Source: Trileptium ribeirensis | Lineage: Eukaryota; Nematoda; Enoplea; Enoplida; Thoracostomopsidae | Length of the DNA: 64,000 nt | Direction of reading: 5' to 3' | Assembly (NCBI GenBank): GCA_030248225.1 | Contig: JASANE010020113.1 | Span: 1 to 64,000, forward strand | In this document: positions 34,784 to 46,667 of the stretch, piece by piece | Layout: each line of letters starts with the position of its first letter | Position numbering within the stretch: position 1 is the stretch's first letter | Notes under the pieces: model-generated | Told to the model about the DNA's origin: nothing | What the model saw: the letters and a program-made list of their open reading frames with translations, nothing else | The model's database searches: none | Translations under genes and position numbers: made by a program

Positions 34784-35195
34784 GTGAAACGGAGTTAGCG
34801 TGGTTTCATTTTTAAGTTATCATTTTGTTTAATTATTTGTAACAGGTTGTGTTTGATGTATAACCACCCTAAAACCTTTTGAACCCTGAGCCCACTGAAA
34901 ACAATAAATCCATCGAAAACAACTGACTAGGCATCATTTTGTGCTGGTCTCTAAATAATCAAACTATCGTGTCAGGCCTACCGGAAAACCTACATATATA
35001 ACAATTCTTGATGACCTGTACGCAATATGTAATCAAACAACTGAAGACAGACTATAATCTGGAAATCGGATTCATTGTCCCTAAACCCATTGAAAACCCA
35101 GGAAAAGGCATTGAATATGTCAGCTAGACCTATATAACCAGATCATTGCATTCAGCATATCGAAAATCTCTATATAGACAATTTTTGTAAATATA
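34784..35195 (+). mobile_element. TIR element with ~180-bp units, copy C (partial)
   Basis: The left end GTGAAACGGAGTTAGCGTGG matches copy B, followed by TTGTAACAGG and about two internal units (AACTATCGTGTCAGGC...ACCAAACAAC type). It breaks off near 35,190 after the third unit start. It lies 247 bp from the VMA21 start codon on the upstream side. Confidence 0.5.
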
Positions 35196-35367
35196 ACAGG
35201 CCAGATCAATATCTTCTCTCTCGGAGCCGGTGGAATGTGACATTGTTTTCAAGGTTTGTCGGACCTTGCATCTAACACAATTTATTTTTTACAATGGTTA
35301 TGACACTGGTCAATGTATGAGATTAGAATAGCGCTACAAGTTTACACAAGCAACACTGATAACATTA

Positions 35368-36165
35368 TTCAAACGGAGCGAACGAAGGAAGCGGAGTTTG
35401 CATTAAGAGCGTTACGGCGAAAATCATAAAAATGTCGTTTTCGGCTGTCGGTGTTACGCATAGCGAGATGGATTTCGACAAAAAAGTTTGGTCTGTCCAG
35501 TAGCATTGGTGATGAACATTATACCCTTCACTTGAACACTAAGAGCTTAGATCCCATCGTACACATCAAAATAGCAAAAACTGGTCTTTAAGAGTCCTTC
35601 GCTAAGTTTGTCCCACAAGGACCAGCGTATCGCAGCATCCCACAGGTACCAGCGTTTCGCAGATCATATCTATCGACACAGGCTTCAGAATCATATTATC
35701 GGCATCTACCAGCTTGCTAAAAGACACTTTTGTGTGGATCTGTGGTCCGATTGTGGTTCATCGATTCTTTATAAGAAATATTATGATTTCTCAAATTTCG
35801 GCATGTTATTGTGCGCTTTTATCTTACAATAAGCGTCTATTTGGTTATAAAACACGCTGAATACCTTAGTTTTGTTGTCTAGAGCCTAAATGGCTATATT
35901 TTACGTTTTAAGCAATATCTCAACATGTGATCTAATGATGGCAAGAGGAAAAAATTGTTGCAGTTGCAAACTGTGGGATGGGACGTCCATCAGTTGCCAA
36001 CGTGGCGATGCCTCTGTATCAAAGGTTTTGGGTCCAACAAACCAGATTTCAAGAAAGAAAATCTACATTTGCGTGACATGTATCGATTCCAGGGTATCTA
36101 GAATGGTCTGCACATACGTAACTTTTTCGGTACGCCGAGTACGATGGTTTGGTATCTAAAGTCCA
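35368..36165 (-). mobile_element. TIR element, reversed fragment (copy D)
   Basis: AAACGGAGCGAACGAAGGAAGCGGAGTTTG followed by GTTACGGCGAAAATCATAAAAATG is the reverse complement of the copy A right end and its inner flank. At the other end, GGTATCTAGAATGGTCTGCAC...GATGGTTTGGTATCTA is a reversed internal unit. The element therefore lies in opposite orientation to copy C, giving a head-to-head composite. Confidence 0.45.
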
Positions 36166-36169
36166 GCAC

Positions 36170-37204
36170 AATAATATTTAACTTTAATTTTATCTTTCAA
36201 AGGTTTTGGCAAGGTGGTTTCTGCAAAACAGGCTGCATTTGCACAAGATGTTATAAAAATTCACTTTTACATAAAAAATGCACACAAAAGGACAGGTCGG
36301 TTTATCCGTTTTTAGTCGACACCTGGTAAATAACGAAACAAACGATTTCAAGGATAGAGTCGCATTAAACGCTGAAAGTGTAAATTTACCCGCTAAATTT
36401 TAATCTCAGGCATGGTTTTTATGGAGCGAAATCCCAAATTAAAAAACCAATTCGTTAACCCAAAAAATGTGCAGGTATGCGCATTTTTGTTCCCCAGAAC
36501 TTAATTTGCAAGAATCTGTAGGTCGCGACCTCGCTCTGCTCAGTCTCCATTTTCATTACGAATGATATACATTTTCAAAATTTGCAACCCTCGAGTTAAG
36601 TTTGTTATTCGGTCGAATCCTAGAACGAAATTATTGCCGTGAGGTGCTGAAGTTCCTTCTTATCTTGTAAATCCAACATTTAGTTACAGAAGTAAAACAG
36701 TGCTCAACATTTTCAGCTCTTAGTGCATTTTCCTCACTCTATTTCTCAGATATTCTAAGAGTTTATATTCAGGCATATTAGGAGCGAAATGAAATCCTAA
36801 TCCAAAAAGAAATTCCTGCGAATTGCACTCAAAATGATATCATAGGATAAGAGTTGTTACCAAGATTCATTAATCGCCTGCTGAGTTGTAATATTTCTTC
36901 GCGTAATGGTTAAGCTGCATGCTACCATGTGTGAGTGAGTATAGCTTTGTGTCATATAAAGCAGGTGACAGGTGAGACTTTTTATATATAAAGGCAAGCG
37001 TTTTCCTATTGGCTCACTCCGAATACAAAGCTATGAGATTATGCATTCACAAAAATATTTACATTTCCAATGAGCAACGAACAAGAAAAGCTAAAAAGCG
37101 CATGCGCATTTTTTAAAAACCCTAGTTTTCAAGTGTTTGCATTAGTACGAAACAAGCGGCTTTTTCAGACTCAACTTGTTGCCTTCGCGTATATGGGTAA
37201 GAAT
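36170..37204. other. Intergenic stretch, nothing recognised
   Basis: AT-rich DNA without supported genes or bounded repeats. Confidence 0.55.
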
Positions 37205-37572
37205 ACTGGCTGGTGGGGTGGGGTCCCCTGGCATTTCCACGTGCCCCCGAGGACAATTTTAGGCTCCGCCCGGTTCATCGCCTCTTGACAATTTTTTTGT
37301 CTCCAGTCGGTAAAAACAGTCCCAAATTTCATAAAATTTAATCAAAATTTGTACTAAAATTCTCCTTAAGCCAAAAATATCTCAAATTTTTTCAAAATTT
37401 GCTTTAAAATAGCGTTTTTACGAGTCAAAGCATTTTGCCAGTGTTTCTGCTCGATTCATAGCTGTTTTTGTCTTGGCATAAATAGGCGCCCCCCAGTTCG
37501 GAACTGCCTGGAGCCTGGTCATCCCCAGATTCATGCCCCCCTGGCAAAATTTTCCGCGAATAGACAGCCCAG
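37205..37572 (-). mobile_element. GC-armed MITE (family 2), reversed copy
   Basis: About 368 bp in reverse orientation, from ACTGGCTGGTGGGGTGGGG to ATAGACAGCCCAGG. It is flanked by AAT on both sides, the same trinucleotide as at the 33,021 copy. The core, read in reverse, matches the family (TTTGAAAAAATTTGAGATA, AAATTTTATG). Confidence 0.65.
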
Positions 37573-38038
37573 GAATATAATGTATTTTAAGGTGCTACTA
37601 GCAGCGCAAAATTGAAAATTCCATGCTCATAAGCGTTTCTGCTAAAAGCACATTATCTCGCAAAAGTTAACGGTGAAATTTAAAAACGCAGAAAACTCGT
37701 GAACAGCTCAAATTTTGTAAAAACGCCGGTGTCAAGGATTTACGAGAGACAAATCCGATCTCCAGAATATAGCCCTGTTGGCTAGTTATATATTGCTTTC
37801 AGGGCATTTAAAGCGGTCTGAATATATAAATTTTTCGGTATATTCAACATTATGTTGTGGTCATCTAGAATTTAACACCACTCGTGATGACTATACCATA
37901 CCTTGGGGTTTTCATAAGGGTTTTAACGTCGATCGTCAGCCAACTCGATTTACCAGATGAATTTACTCCGTGGTCACTTATTTGTTAATGCGATGTCTTC
38001 TGGGCCTGTATATAAGTTATTATAAATATAGGGTATAC
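37573..38038. other. Intergenic stretch, nothing recognised
   Basis: No supported gene. The 60-codon frame at 37,778-37,960 has no signature. Confidence 0.5.
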
Positions 38039-38542
38039 TCAGAATACAATTGTGGTGTTTACAACTCCTACCAGACTAGCATAACAACGCTTCAGTACTT
38101 ACGGAGGTTTTGTAGGCATAATCAAACACAAAGATTGTTGAAGGTGACCACACGTAATGAGACTATACATTAAACAACGCTCGCCCAGTTTCATTCTCGC
38201 CTATGAGATATTAAATATACACCGTAAAAATATTGGAACTTCTAATTTGACGCGTGTGCGAGCCATAAATGAACCATATAGAAACATGTAGTATCAATTA
38301 ATAGAATATTCAACAGAAAATCGGCATCAACTCAGTGGGTAATGATATGATGAGCTGTGTCACATGTAGACAGTCGACAATCGCCAAGCTAATCGTAAGT
38401 AAGGCCCGAAACTTGCTTCCACAAAAGAGATAATTTTCTTTCAGGCAAACGAAATTCTACAGTCCAAAGAGGAGGAACCGAGATCATATTATTAATAATA
38501 GTACCTACATGTGAGCCACGTATGAACTAAAACTTGTATGTA
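38039..38542 (+). repeat. 504-bp direct tandem duplication, unit 1
   Basis: Starts TCAGAATACAATTGTGGTG and is repeated almost identically from 38,543. It contains no convincing coding frame. Confidence 0.9.
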
Positions 38543-39045
38543 TCAGAATACAATTGTGGTGTTTACAACTCCTACCAGACTAGCATAACAACGCTTCAGT
38601 ACTTACGGAGGTTTTGTAGGCACAATCAAACACAAAGACTGTTGAAGGTGACCACAAGTAATGAGACTATAGATTAAACAACGCTCGCCCAGTTTCATTC
38701 TCGCCTATGAGATATTAGTTATACACCGCAAAAATATTGGAACTTCTAACTTGACGCGCGTGCGAGCCATAAATGAACCACATAGAAACATGTAGTGTAA
38801 ATTAAAAGAATATTCAACAGAAAATCGGCATCAACTCAGTGGGTAATGATATCATGAGCTGTGTCACATGTAGATCAGTCGACAATCGCCAAGCTAATCG
38901 TAAGTAACTCCCGAAACTTGCTTCCACAAAAGAGATAATTTTCTTTCAGCCAAACGAAATTTTACAGTCCAAAGAGGAGGAACCGAGATCATATTAATAA
39001 TAGTAACTACATGTGAGCCACATATGAGCTAAAACTTGTATATAT
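38543..39045 (+). repeat. 504-bp direct tandem duplication, unit 2
   Basis: Differs from unit 1 by scattered substitutions and small indels (for example loss of one ATT in the ATATTATTAATAATAG segment). The low divergence indicates a fairly recent duplication. Confidence 0.9.
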
Positions 39046-40155
39046 AATTATAAACCAAGCGTTTCCAACCATTCACAGTTTATAGCATGTAATACGGTGA
39101 TTTAACACAAAACCTCTCATAATTAAACACCGATTCTGAACTGACATCATTACAACAAGTAAGCCACCTAAACGCACGCTCTGTGCGAGCTTGAGCACTA
39201 TCGGCACACTAATTATTACGTAAGGTAACAACAAAATCCGGAATATGTAAAAGATTAGAATATATAAATAAAGTTTGATTATGCTATTCTGGTGTAAAAT
39301 TCAGTTTTCAATTTGAATGAGTGTTATAGGCACAGATTCTGTACATGAGTGCCGATATTTATATACACAGTAAAATTTGAACCAAACTGAAATAACCAAT
39401 CAAAATTTATAAACAATGGCAACAAATATATTATGCACGGTTGTCGATCAAAATTCATTTTTTTGATACGATGTTATATTGGCAGACTGTTCGCGTTACA
39501 TCAGCACTTTCAATCATTTGCACTATCAAAACATTATGTAATAAGGTTATTCTTAGCATGATAGGGTTGATAACGATTTTGGCTTAAAAAAAGAGCGTTA
39601 TTAATCATTGCTTGCAAGCGGGATTCAATGTTATATAAAAACGCTGCTAGTGCTGAAATACATACCCGATTTTAAAGATGACATGATAGTTTAAAACTAT
39701 ATATACATAAGCCATACCTGAGCTACATATAAAAATATTTTTATGCTCGTGTACACAAATATCGCAAATATTTTGCAAATTGAAAGTTTTAGACAACGAC
39801 AAGCCTTGAAGTCAAACGACCAGCAAATAAAACACTATTTTAAAAGCATTAGCCTGCTTACGCACGGTGTATTTACGTTAGTAAGCAGATAGAACTTGAT
39901 GGCTGGTGTACGCCAATGGCCATTAATACCGAAAATGTTAGCCGACCGCCCAAATCAGGTGGTATTAGGAGTACATGTATTGAACAATTTTGGCGCCAAT
40001 AAAATCTGTTACTCTATGCCGTTCAATCGATATAAAAATTCTAGTTATCAAATTCGGTAGCACCGGTAACTACAAATCGAATTATTTAAATTGGTGCATT
40101 CATCAGATGTTACGAGAATTATATATATATATATCAATGTTCTTTCTGTCCATTT
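39046..40155. other. Intergenic stretch, nothing recognised
   Basis: AT-rich DNA. No gene, RNA or bounded repeat supported. Confidence 0.5.
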
Positions 40156-40405
40156 TCATCCAAACTCTGACTGGGAAACAGAAAAATACGTTAGATCCCT
40201 ATATAGGAAAGACCATTAGAGTTTAAAACACCTGCAGTCACTTATGAATTGGCAGGCCTTTATCACAGGTTACGATAAGTATACGCTTCCTTGTTCGACC
40301 ATTTGACTGGGATAAAGAAAACACCTCAAATGCTAAATACGAAGAGAGACCGTGATTGTTCAAAACACATGTAGCTTCTTCGAATTGGCAGGCCGACTTT
40401 TTTCC
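40156..40405 (+). repeat. Degenerate tandem pair, ~140-bp spacing
   Basis: Segments containing GACTGGGA.A.AGAAAA, then GTTTAAAACACCTGCAG, then GAATTGGCAGGCC occur near 40,170-40,250 and again near 40,307-40,395, with many substitutions. Confidence 0.4.
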
Positions 40406-40439
40406 CAAAAAAATCAAACTCGTCTAGTGGAACAGCACA

Positions 40440-40640
40440 AATCGGTTAATTTTTAGGAGCGGAAGCAGAGCTGTGGGTTGGTACGGGTACCCGCGGTCCG
40501 GGCCTAACTCATATGTTGGGGGTACCAGTAGCTGGCACAGCCACACGCAGAGTTGGAGGTATGGCGGGTCGACCGGCGGGGTGAGGAAAATTCACTGCCC
40601 CGTCGGTAGATGTCCGGGCGGAGCGAGACGGTTTGCATCG
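40440..40640. repeat. Isolated GC-rich island
   Basis: About 200 bp of GC-rich sequence (GGTACGGGTACCCGCGGTCC, GGGTCGACCGGCGGGG and similar) in AT-rich surroundings. It resembles the GC-rich arms of the local MITE-like repeats and the patch at 15,450-15,545, and is probably a repeat fragment, not a gene. Confidence 0.35.
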
Positions 40641-43130
40641 CCGTGCATAAAACAGGCTTTAAATGCGCAGATATTCTTTAACGACATTTAAGTAAAATGA
40701 GCAGCACCATACAGCCCAAATCGTATTGAAACCATGGTAGTCGTTCATGGAACTTAGCGTTCAAAAATTTTTAATTGACCGAATGTTTGCAAACCATGTG
40801 CGACTTGCTGCTACAGCGCATTTTGCAACGGCAATGTAAAGAGCAATAGTTCCGGTGTATATATAAACCAAGGATCAACTTTCGCGTGCTCAGACATTAA
40901 TGCGTCAGATCCCGATAATAACGGAGTTTAGCAAATACAAATGAAATGTCTCAGAAGACAGTTTTGAAGTCTGCAATGTATAGCTGAGAGAGATATTGTG
41001 GTACCACAGAAACCGCACCTTTGTCTGACATGATTTCGGTCTGTGTATATTAAACATAATCCCTTAATGTTTAGGCTTAGTTTCAGTGCTTACGCGTAGT
41101 GGTCTTTTTCTATTTTTTTGCCGTAAAATTTTTGGAGTCATGACGAGTTTCGCATGGAAATCAGCTATTCAAAATTTCGAGCAAATGCTAAACTAGCGCA
41201 CTTGTATTGTGTTATGTTTGAAAATGTAGCCCAGGCTTTATATTGTTTTTAGAACATCATGTGGTCGTAGCCACTAACCATAATCACTGGTTCTGGGGTA
41301 CCAGACTAGTGAATCGCGTTGCTGTTTACCCGGGTATTATACATTATTATAATTACTTTTAATGCTATTTCGCACCGTACGACCTAAAAATATCTTCAAA
41401 AATATGGATAACAAAGCGTCAGAATATTGTCGTTGTAGCCTTTGTCGGCATCATCATTTGAACTTATTCCATAACAGCAGCAAGAGCGGCTATGCTTAGC
41501 CATTTATACATATTATTCGTATCAAATTTCATTATATTGTTGTGTTCTCATTTATCCTCATATAACTACATGATCAGCTCGAAATGTGTATTTTTTTCAA
41601 AAATAAAATGCTACCATTGCACGGGCACCTAAAATTGGTCAAGGATGCAATATTCTGATCGCGAACTTTAGTCTGAGCTTTGATACTATTAAACTAAGAT
41701 TATCCTAACCCTTTGTCGTGGGTTGGTGTAGACTGCCGATTCTGAGCGCTCAATCTGAAACTGCTTTTGAAGCAAAAAATATAATAGCGTTTTATGCTTA
41801 CTTGTTTCTACGAATACTATAAGGGCGCCGGACTTTATTCTAAAAGCCCAGGTGACGAAAATATTCTATTAAATGACTTCACTGGTTTTTTCCAACTTCC
41901 TGATAAAAGACTACGGCGAATACTAATTCCATCGTTTCGCAGTTGCATATTATACGTGGTGTTGGGTACCTTTAAGCAGTAGACTTTGTGGTTCCCTTTA
42001 GTAGCCGCTGTACGAGAGGGCGGAGCAAGTTCTATGTATTGCGGGTTGGTTGAAAAGGCTGGATAGCTCCCTTCATTTGACGGGCATTTGGTTGAGCACT
42101 GGGACTATAAAAAAAGTCGTGTTCTGAGTAATTAGATTCGGCAGCAAAGATGGCACTAATATGAAACTAAATGCAGGAGAATGGTTTTTTAACGTGCAAT
42201 GGTACACTTGGCATGCCACCGATAGAATGTTATAACATACTGGCTCTACGATTCTGGAAAAACTTTGGAACCCACATATATGGACAGACAGAGCGGCCTA
42301 GCCTTGGATTTGTGCGGTGCCTACTCAAAAATTTTTTTCGCGCGCACATCTTTACTAACCTTTGGTACACACCCGATATACTAACCTTAACTCTGCTTTA
42401 AACTAAGGCCTATATATAAGTGATATATTGCGCTTACTATGGCGGTGTGCTGCCGGATTTGCCCACAGCTCTAAGCTCTTAACGATATAACGTAGGGTCC
42501 TTAAAAGTGACGGGTGCCCACAAAACTATGAGAACAGAGCAGAAGACACTTCACCACACAGTACTTAATGATATATACTTGAAAAACATCACGCGTTAAA
42601 TTTTACAATAGTGTTAGTGGTGAAGAATGTCAGCCATCTACATCACGTGCTCTTATAGAGGTCGAACTCAATTTGCGACGCCCTGTTGTTCAAAATACAA
42701 ATTAGTTATAAATCGTTTATTGAAAATCAATGCAAGAAACAATCAGTTTTGAGCAAAGTAAGAAGCATGCAAAAGATGTCATTGATGTCAAATCACGTGA
42801 GCAAATTGGGTAGTAAGAAATAAACCCCGACGCTATAAAATAAATATTAAACAGGATCGGGACTGAGACAGAGCGTGCACAAACTTTTTTGCATGAAACA
42901 TATTCGACCAAATTTAATGGTTTTTGACACAATCGCAAATCACTTTCTTATTTGCTGCAACAGGTGAACATCTGAGTGAATCGTTGGAACAATAGATCCG
43001 AAATGCTATCACAGAAGAATAGTGACAATATTTCGCAGCAATTTCCCGCGTATTTATGAAGGATTTAATTAAAGTTCAAAGCAAATTTTGAAATATATAT
43101 CCCGTGGGACGTAAAAATTATTTAAAAACA
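40641..43130. other. Intergenic stretch, nothing firm recognised
   Basis: No supported genes. A segment near 41,980-42,010 (TTCCCTTTAGTAGCCGCTGT) resembles 15,812-15,835, suggesting an old repeat. Confidence 0.5.
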
Positions 43131-43132
43131 TA

Positions 43133-45406
43133 CTGTGTGTCCACTTCACACAGAAATGTTTATGCTTAATATATAAGGTATAAGCTTATGCTTTCATAAA
43201 AAATCTAGCATAATTATGCTTAATTGAAGCATACATAATCACGCTTATAACCAATTTTTGATAAAATTTGATGCTTAATATTAAGCCTTATTAATGCAAA
43301 CATTTAAGCATAATTATTCTAAATTATTTATGTAGCCAAAACAGAGGTAAAAACGCTGCTTAATGTTTACCAATATTATGTTTAGATTTTATGCAGAATT
43401 GTGTTAAATATTAAATTTATGCTAAACATTGTACGTCTTCATTTAGCACAATTATGCAAAATAATTAGCATAGTTCTACTAAATAAGTAAAATAATATCC
43501 TACTGAATATTAAGCAAAACTTAAGCACTGCAACATGTTTAGCAGTTATGCTTAAAAATGAGTCTAATATTGCTACATATTCCATACAAGCATTTTGAGC
43601 ATAGGTGCGTACACCACGGTTGTTCATTTCTCAAATTCAACGCACCCAATCGTGCAAAAATTTGATTTTACATCTTGCTATAGGGGTTCTCAGTTTAGCG
43701 AAAAAGAACATAGATACTGTACTGACGAACGGGATTTGCGTGCGAGCACATTTTTCCTTGTGTGGTTTCATCAAATGACATGCTGAATCGGACAACAAGT
43801 GGTAATCGCCTTCTCTTGTATGCGGTCGTCAAATTGCGATGCCAAATCAGAAATTAATAACCGTAAACACCGTCTACGTAGTGTCTTGCAGTATCGCAAA
43901 TCGTGCTCTCGTGCATAAAGGCAAATTCATGGATTGTACACGTTGGTCGCTTTTACGATCGTGAACGAACTTGGTAAAAGACAAGTGTACGCACCTAAAG
44001 TGGACTCAAGCACGAAGCAATAAACTTTGACAAGATATTACACTTATGCAGACAGACAAAATCAGTTAACATTGAAATCTTCGAGTCATTCAACAGTAAA
44101 TACTGCAAATAGTGTGGAAATAAACTGTACCTACATCCCAGTCAACTAAATTCAGTTTACTAATTCACGTCGCTACAGAAAGAAACGATGCAATCAGACA
44201 CTTTCTCCAAATTAAACACTTCTTCTCACCAGAACTATCTGAAGATAGATGTGTTGTGACCAAAGTTATCGGATTGCCCCATCGGCTATTCACACGGTTA
44301 CCAATTATATACTGGTTGGATTTTATTCGGAAGCATACACCTACAACAATTCAACTAACTCCTGGCTTCTTAAAATAAGGATCCCCAGATAAATTTTGAC
44401 TTCCCCCAGGTCGTGCCTTTGAAATAGTATAATTATGCTAAATGAAGACCTAAAATACTTAATACAAATTAATCTTAAAACATAGAATTAAGCTTAAAAC
44501 CTAAAGCATAATATTGTTAAATAAAGAATAGATTTTGTAGCTTTGTTTTTGCTACAAATAATATAGTATCATTATTACGCTTAAATCTTAATTAGCAGTA
44601 ATAAAGCCTAATATTAAGTATCAAATTTTGCTAAGTTTGCCATAAGTGTAATTATTAGTGATGGGCACGCATATGGTTTCGGATATCCGAGTAAAACTGC
44701 GGGATATGTCGTATAATCCGGGTATCTAGATACGGACAACCATATCCTAAAATTCCAAACTTTTGCTTAAACTTCAAAAACTGTATATCAGACATAGCCA
44801 TTCACTATTATAAACGCTTCTTATGAAGCATTAAAGATATGAGGCATAAGCAAACATTATACTCTTTTTATAAGGTGCTTTTTGCATCAATGTTTGCTGT
44901 GCAACTTACACTAAGACCGCCACGCAAATAAGCCTATTCTAGTGAACACTAATTTATAGCGAACACTATTTTATGTTATAGTTAACACTAATTTATTGAG
45001 AATATTAAAATGAAAAAGTTTTTTGGTGTCTTGGAACGCTTTAGAAAAATCTCACAACTTTTATAAAAAGGTAACACTACCACTAGTAATCCGATACATC
45101 TATTGGTGGCTCCTTAATTCCCGATATTTGCGAACTCCCAATTTATATCTAAACAGTGCCATCTCAATATTCTCGAACCAAGGGTTTATCTATATCTCCC
45201 AGTAAAAGTTTAGATCTGGCAAAGGAATGCAATGTTAGGATATCCGGATTATCCCGATGTCGCTGATAATATCACGTAAGAAATCGTTTATAGACATCCT
45301 TCCCCATAACTAATAATTATTCTAAATACTGAGCAAAATTACGTTAGATTTTTATTATGCATAAAGCAATGCTAAATATAATAAATATAAGCATTTTCTG
45401 TGTGTT
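43133..45406. mobile_element. AT-rich fold-back element with AGCATAATTATGCTTAA subterminal motifs
   Basis: The ends near 43,147 (CACACAGAAATGTTTATGC) and 45,406 (reverse complement CACACAGAAAATGCTTATA) share an inverted CACACAGAAA(A)TG. Inner blocks at 43,170-43,560 and 44,430-44,660 are dense in TTAAGCATAATTATG-type motifs in both orientations. A central non-repetitive part (43,600-44,400) has no recognised transposase. This is the layout of a fold-back or large MITE-like DNA element. The ends are tentative. Confidence 0.4.
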
Positions 45407-45409
45407 GGG

Positions 45410-46285
45410 CTAAAAAGTCATATTTACTATTTTGGCCTAAAAATAAAAAAAATTAAAAAACCGCTAAAATTTTCCCGAATCCAGGTGTCTATATATAATT
45501 GGAATCAGTCGTTAAGTAACACGAAATGACGTTTTCATACAGTTACAGTACTTTATACCCACCTCAGTTCAACTGGGTATTCCCATGTAAGCTGTTGAAT
45601 TCCCTATGTATTTTCAGTTTTCCAATTCGGAACTGCGGGATCCTCAGATCATGCTCGACAGGGTTGAATTTTGTAGTTTGAAGGCGCCAGAGCTATGATA
45701 TAGCAGAACAATGTTTTTAAGTGCGAAAATGTAATGTTGCTTGGACGCGGTTTCGCTCGACGTTAGCACTACATCGTATGCTGCATCAGTCGGACAAAGG
45801 ACATAAAATATTTTTGAAACCTGTATCTAGTACATATTGACGGTAACACGTATATATAGTGACTGTAATACACAAAGGCAATTAGTACGAAAACCTTCCG
45901 CAATAAGAACTGTAAATACATATTATCATGAAACATTAAGAGCAACAGCGTAGTAAAAGTATTAAGACCAACGTTAAAAACAATCAAGTAAACAGTGAAG
46001 CCAACGATTATGATGAGCGCAATGTTTAGGACTACACGAATATATACTAAAAAAGAACGTAAATTTGCGCAAAAACAGTACTCGTGTGCCAAACAGTGTA
46101 TGATTTGGTAACAGAAATTGCGGCAACCACGAGCCAGTGCGCTTGTAAACTTTGTAAATAGAATTGAAGTAGAAGCAACGGCCTCAAAAAACTGACATAC
46201 TGATCGATATAAATAAATATTATTTAGCTTCCTCAGTCTCTTTAAAGTTCCAGAAAGGAAATAATGCCATCACAATACATTAAGT
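45410..46285. other. Stretch downstream of ORC3, nothing firm recognised
   Basis: A hydrophobic minus-strand frame at 45,769-46,092 opens with TTG, not ATG, and is rich in AT-driven Ile/Phe/Leu codons. I do not treat it as a gene. Confidence 0.5.
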
Positions 46286-46287
46286 TT

Positions 46288-46437
46288 AATGTAAAAGTTA
46301 TTTTTAACACATTTTAAATCCACTGTACCTGCATTTCTTCCTTCATCTGTTTTGCTACATAGGTTTCGAAGAACAGGTTCCGGTTCCGGTTTAAATGGAC
46401 GGTTCCGGTTGCTGTTTCCGGTTCCGGCTATTCCCTG
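46288..46437 (+). repeat. Dispersed repeat with GGTTCC tract, copy 1
   Basis: TTTTAAATCCACTGTACCTGCATTTC...TTCGAAGAACAGGTTCCGG is shared with 55,866-55,996. A GGTTCC microsatellite runs at 46,376-46,430. The repeat lies about 230 bp past the ORC3 stop codon. Confidence 0.65.
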
Positions 46438-46667
46438 TAATTATTGACCTATATCGTTTCTAAATATTTTTCGGCTAAAATGAAACTGCCCCAAAGGACT
46501 ATAGATTGACGATTGGCAACAATACAATCGTTGACCGACCACTGCTAAAAACGATGGCTGCGCTATGATTGGATCCACAAAAGCCGTGATATCACTTACG
46601 GCGAACAACACTAACACTTAATGATAACAATATACAACTGATAATTGTGCATAATAGATCAGTCCTA

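Noticed and set aside
38039..39045. Direct repeat considered as a CRISPR array or LTR pair
   Set aside because: Only two adjacent 504-bp units with no spacers, no TG...CA ends and no internal retroelement sequence.
45769..46092. Hydrophobic 107-codon minus-strand frame downstream of ORC3, like a multi-span membrane protein
   Set aside because: It opens with TTG, its Ile/Phe/Leu richness follows from AT-rich DNA, and no receptor or transporter motif is visible.
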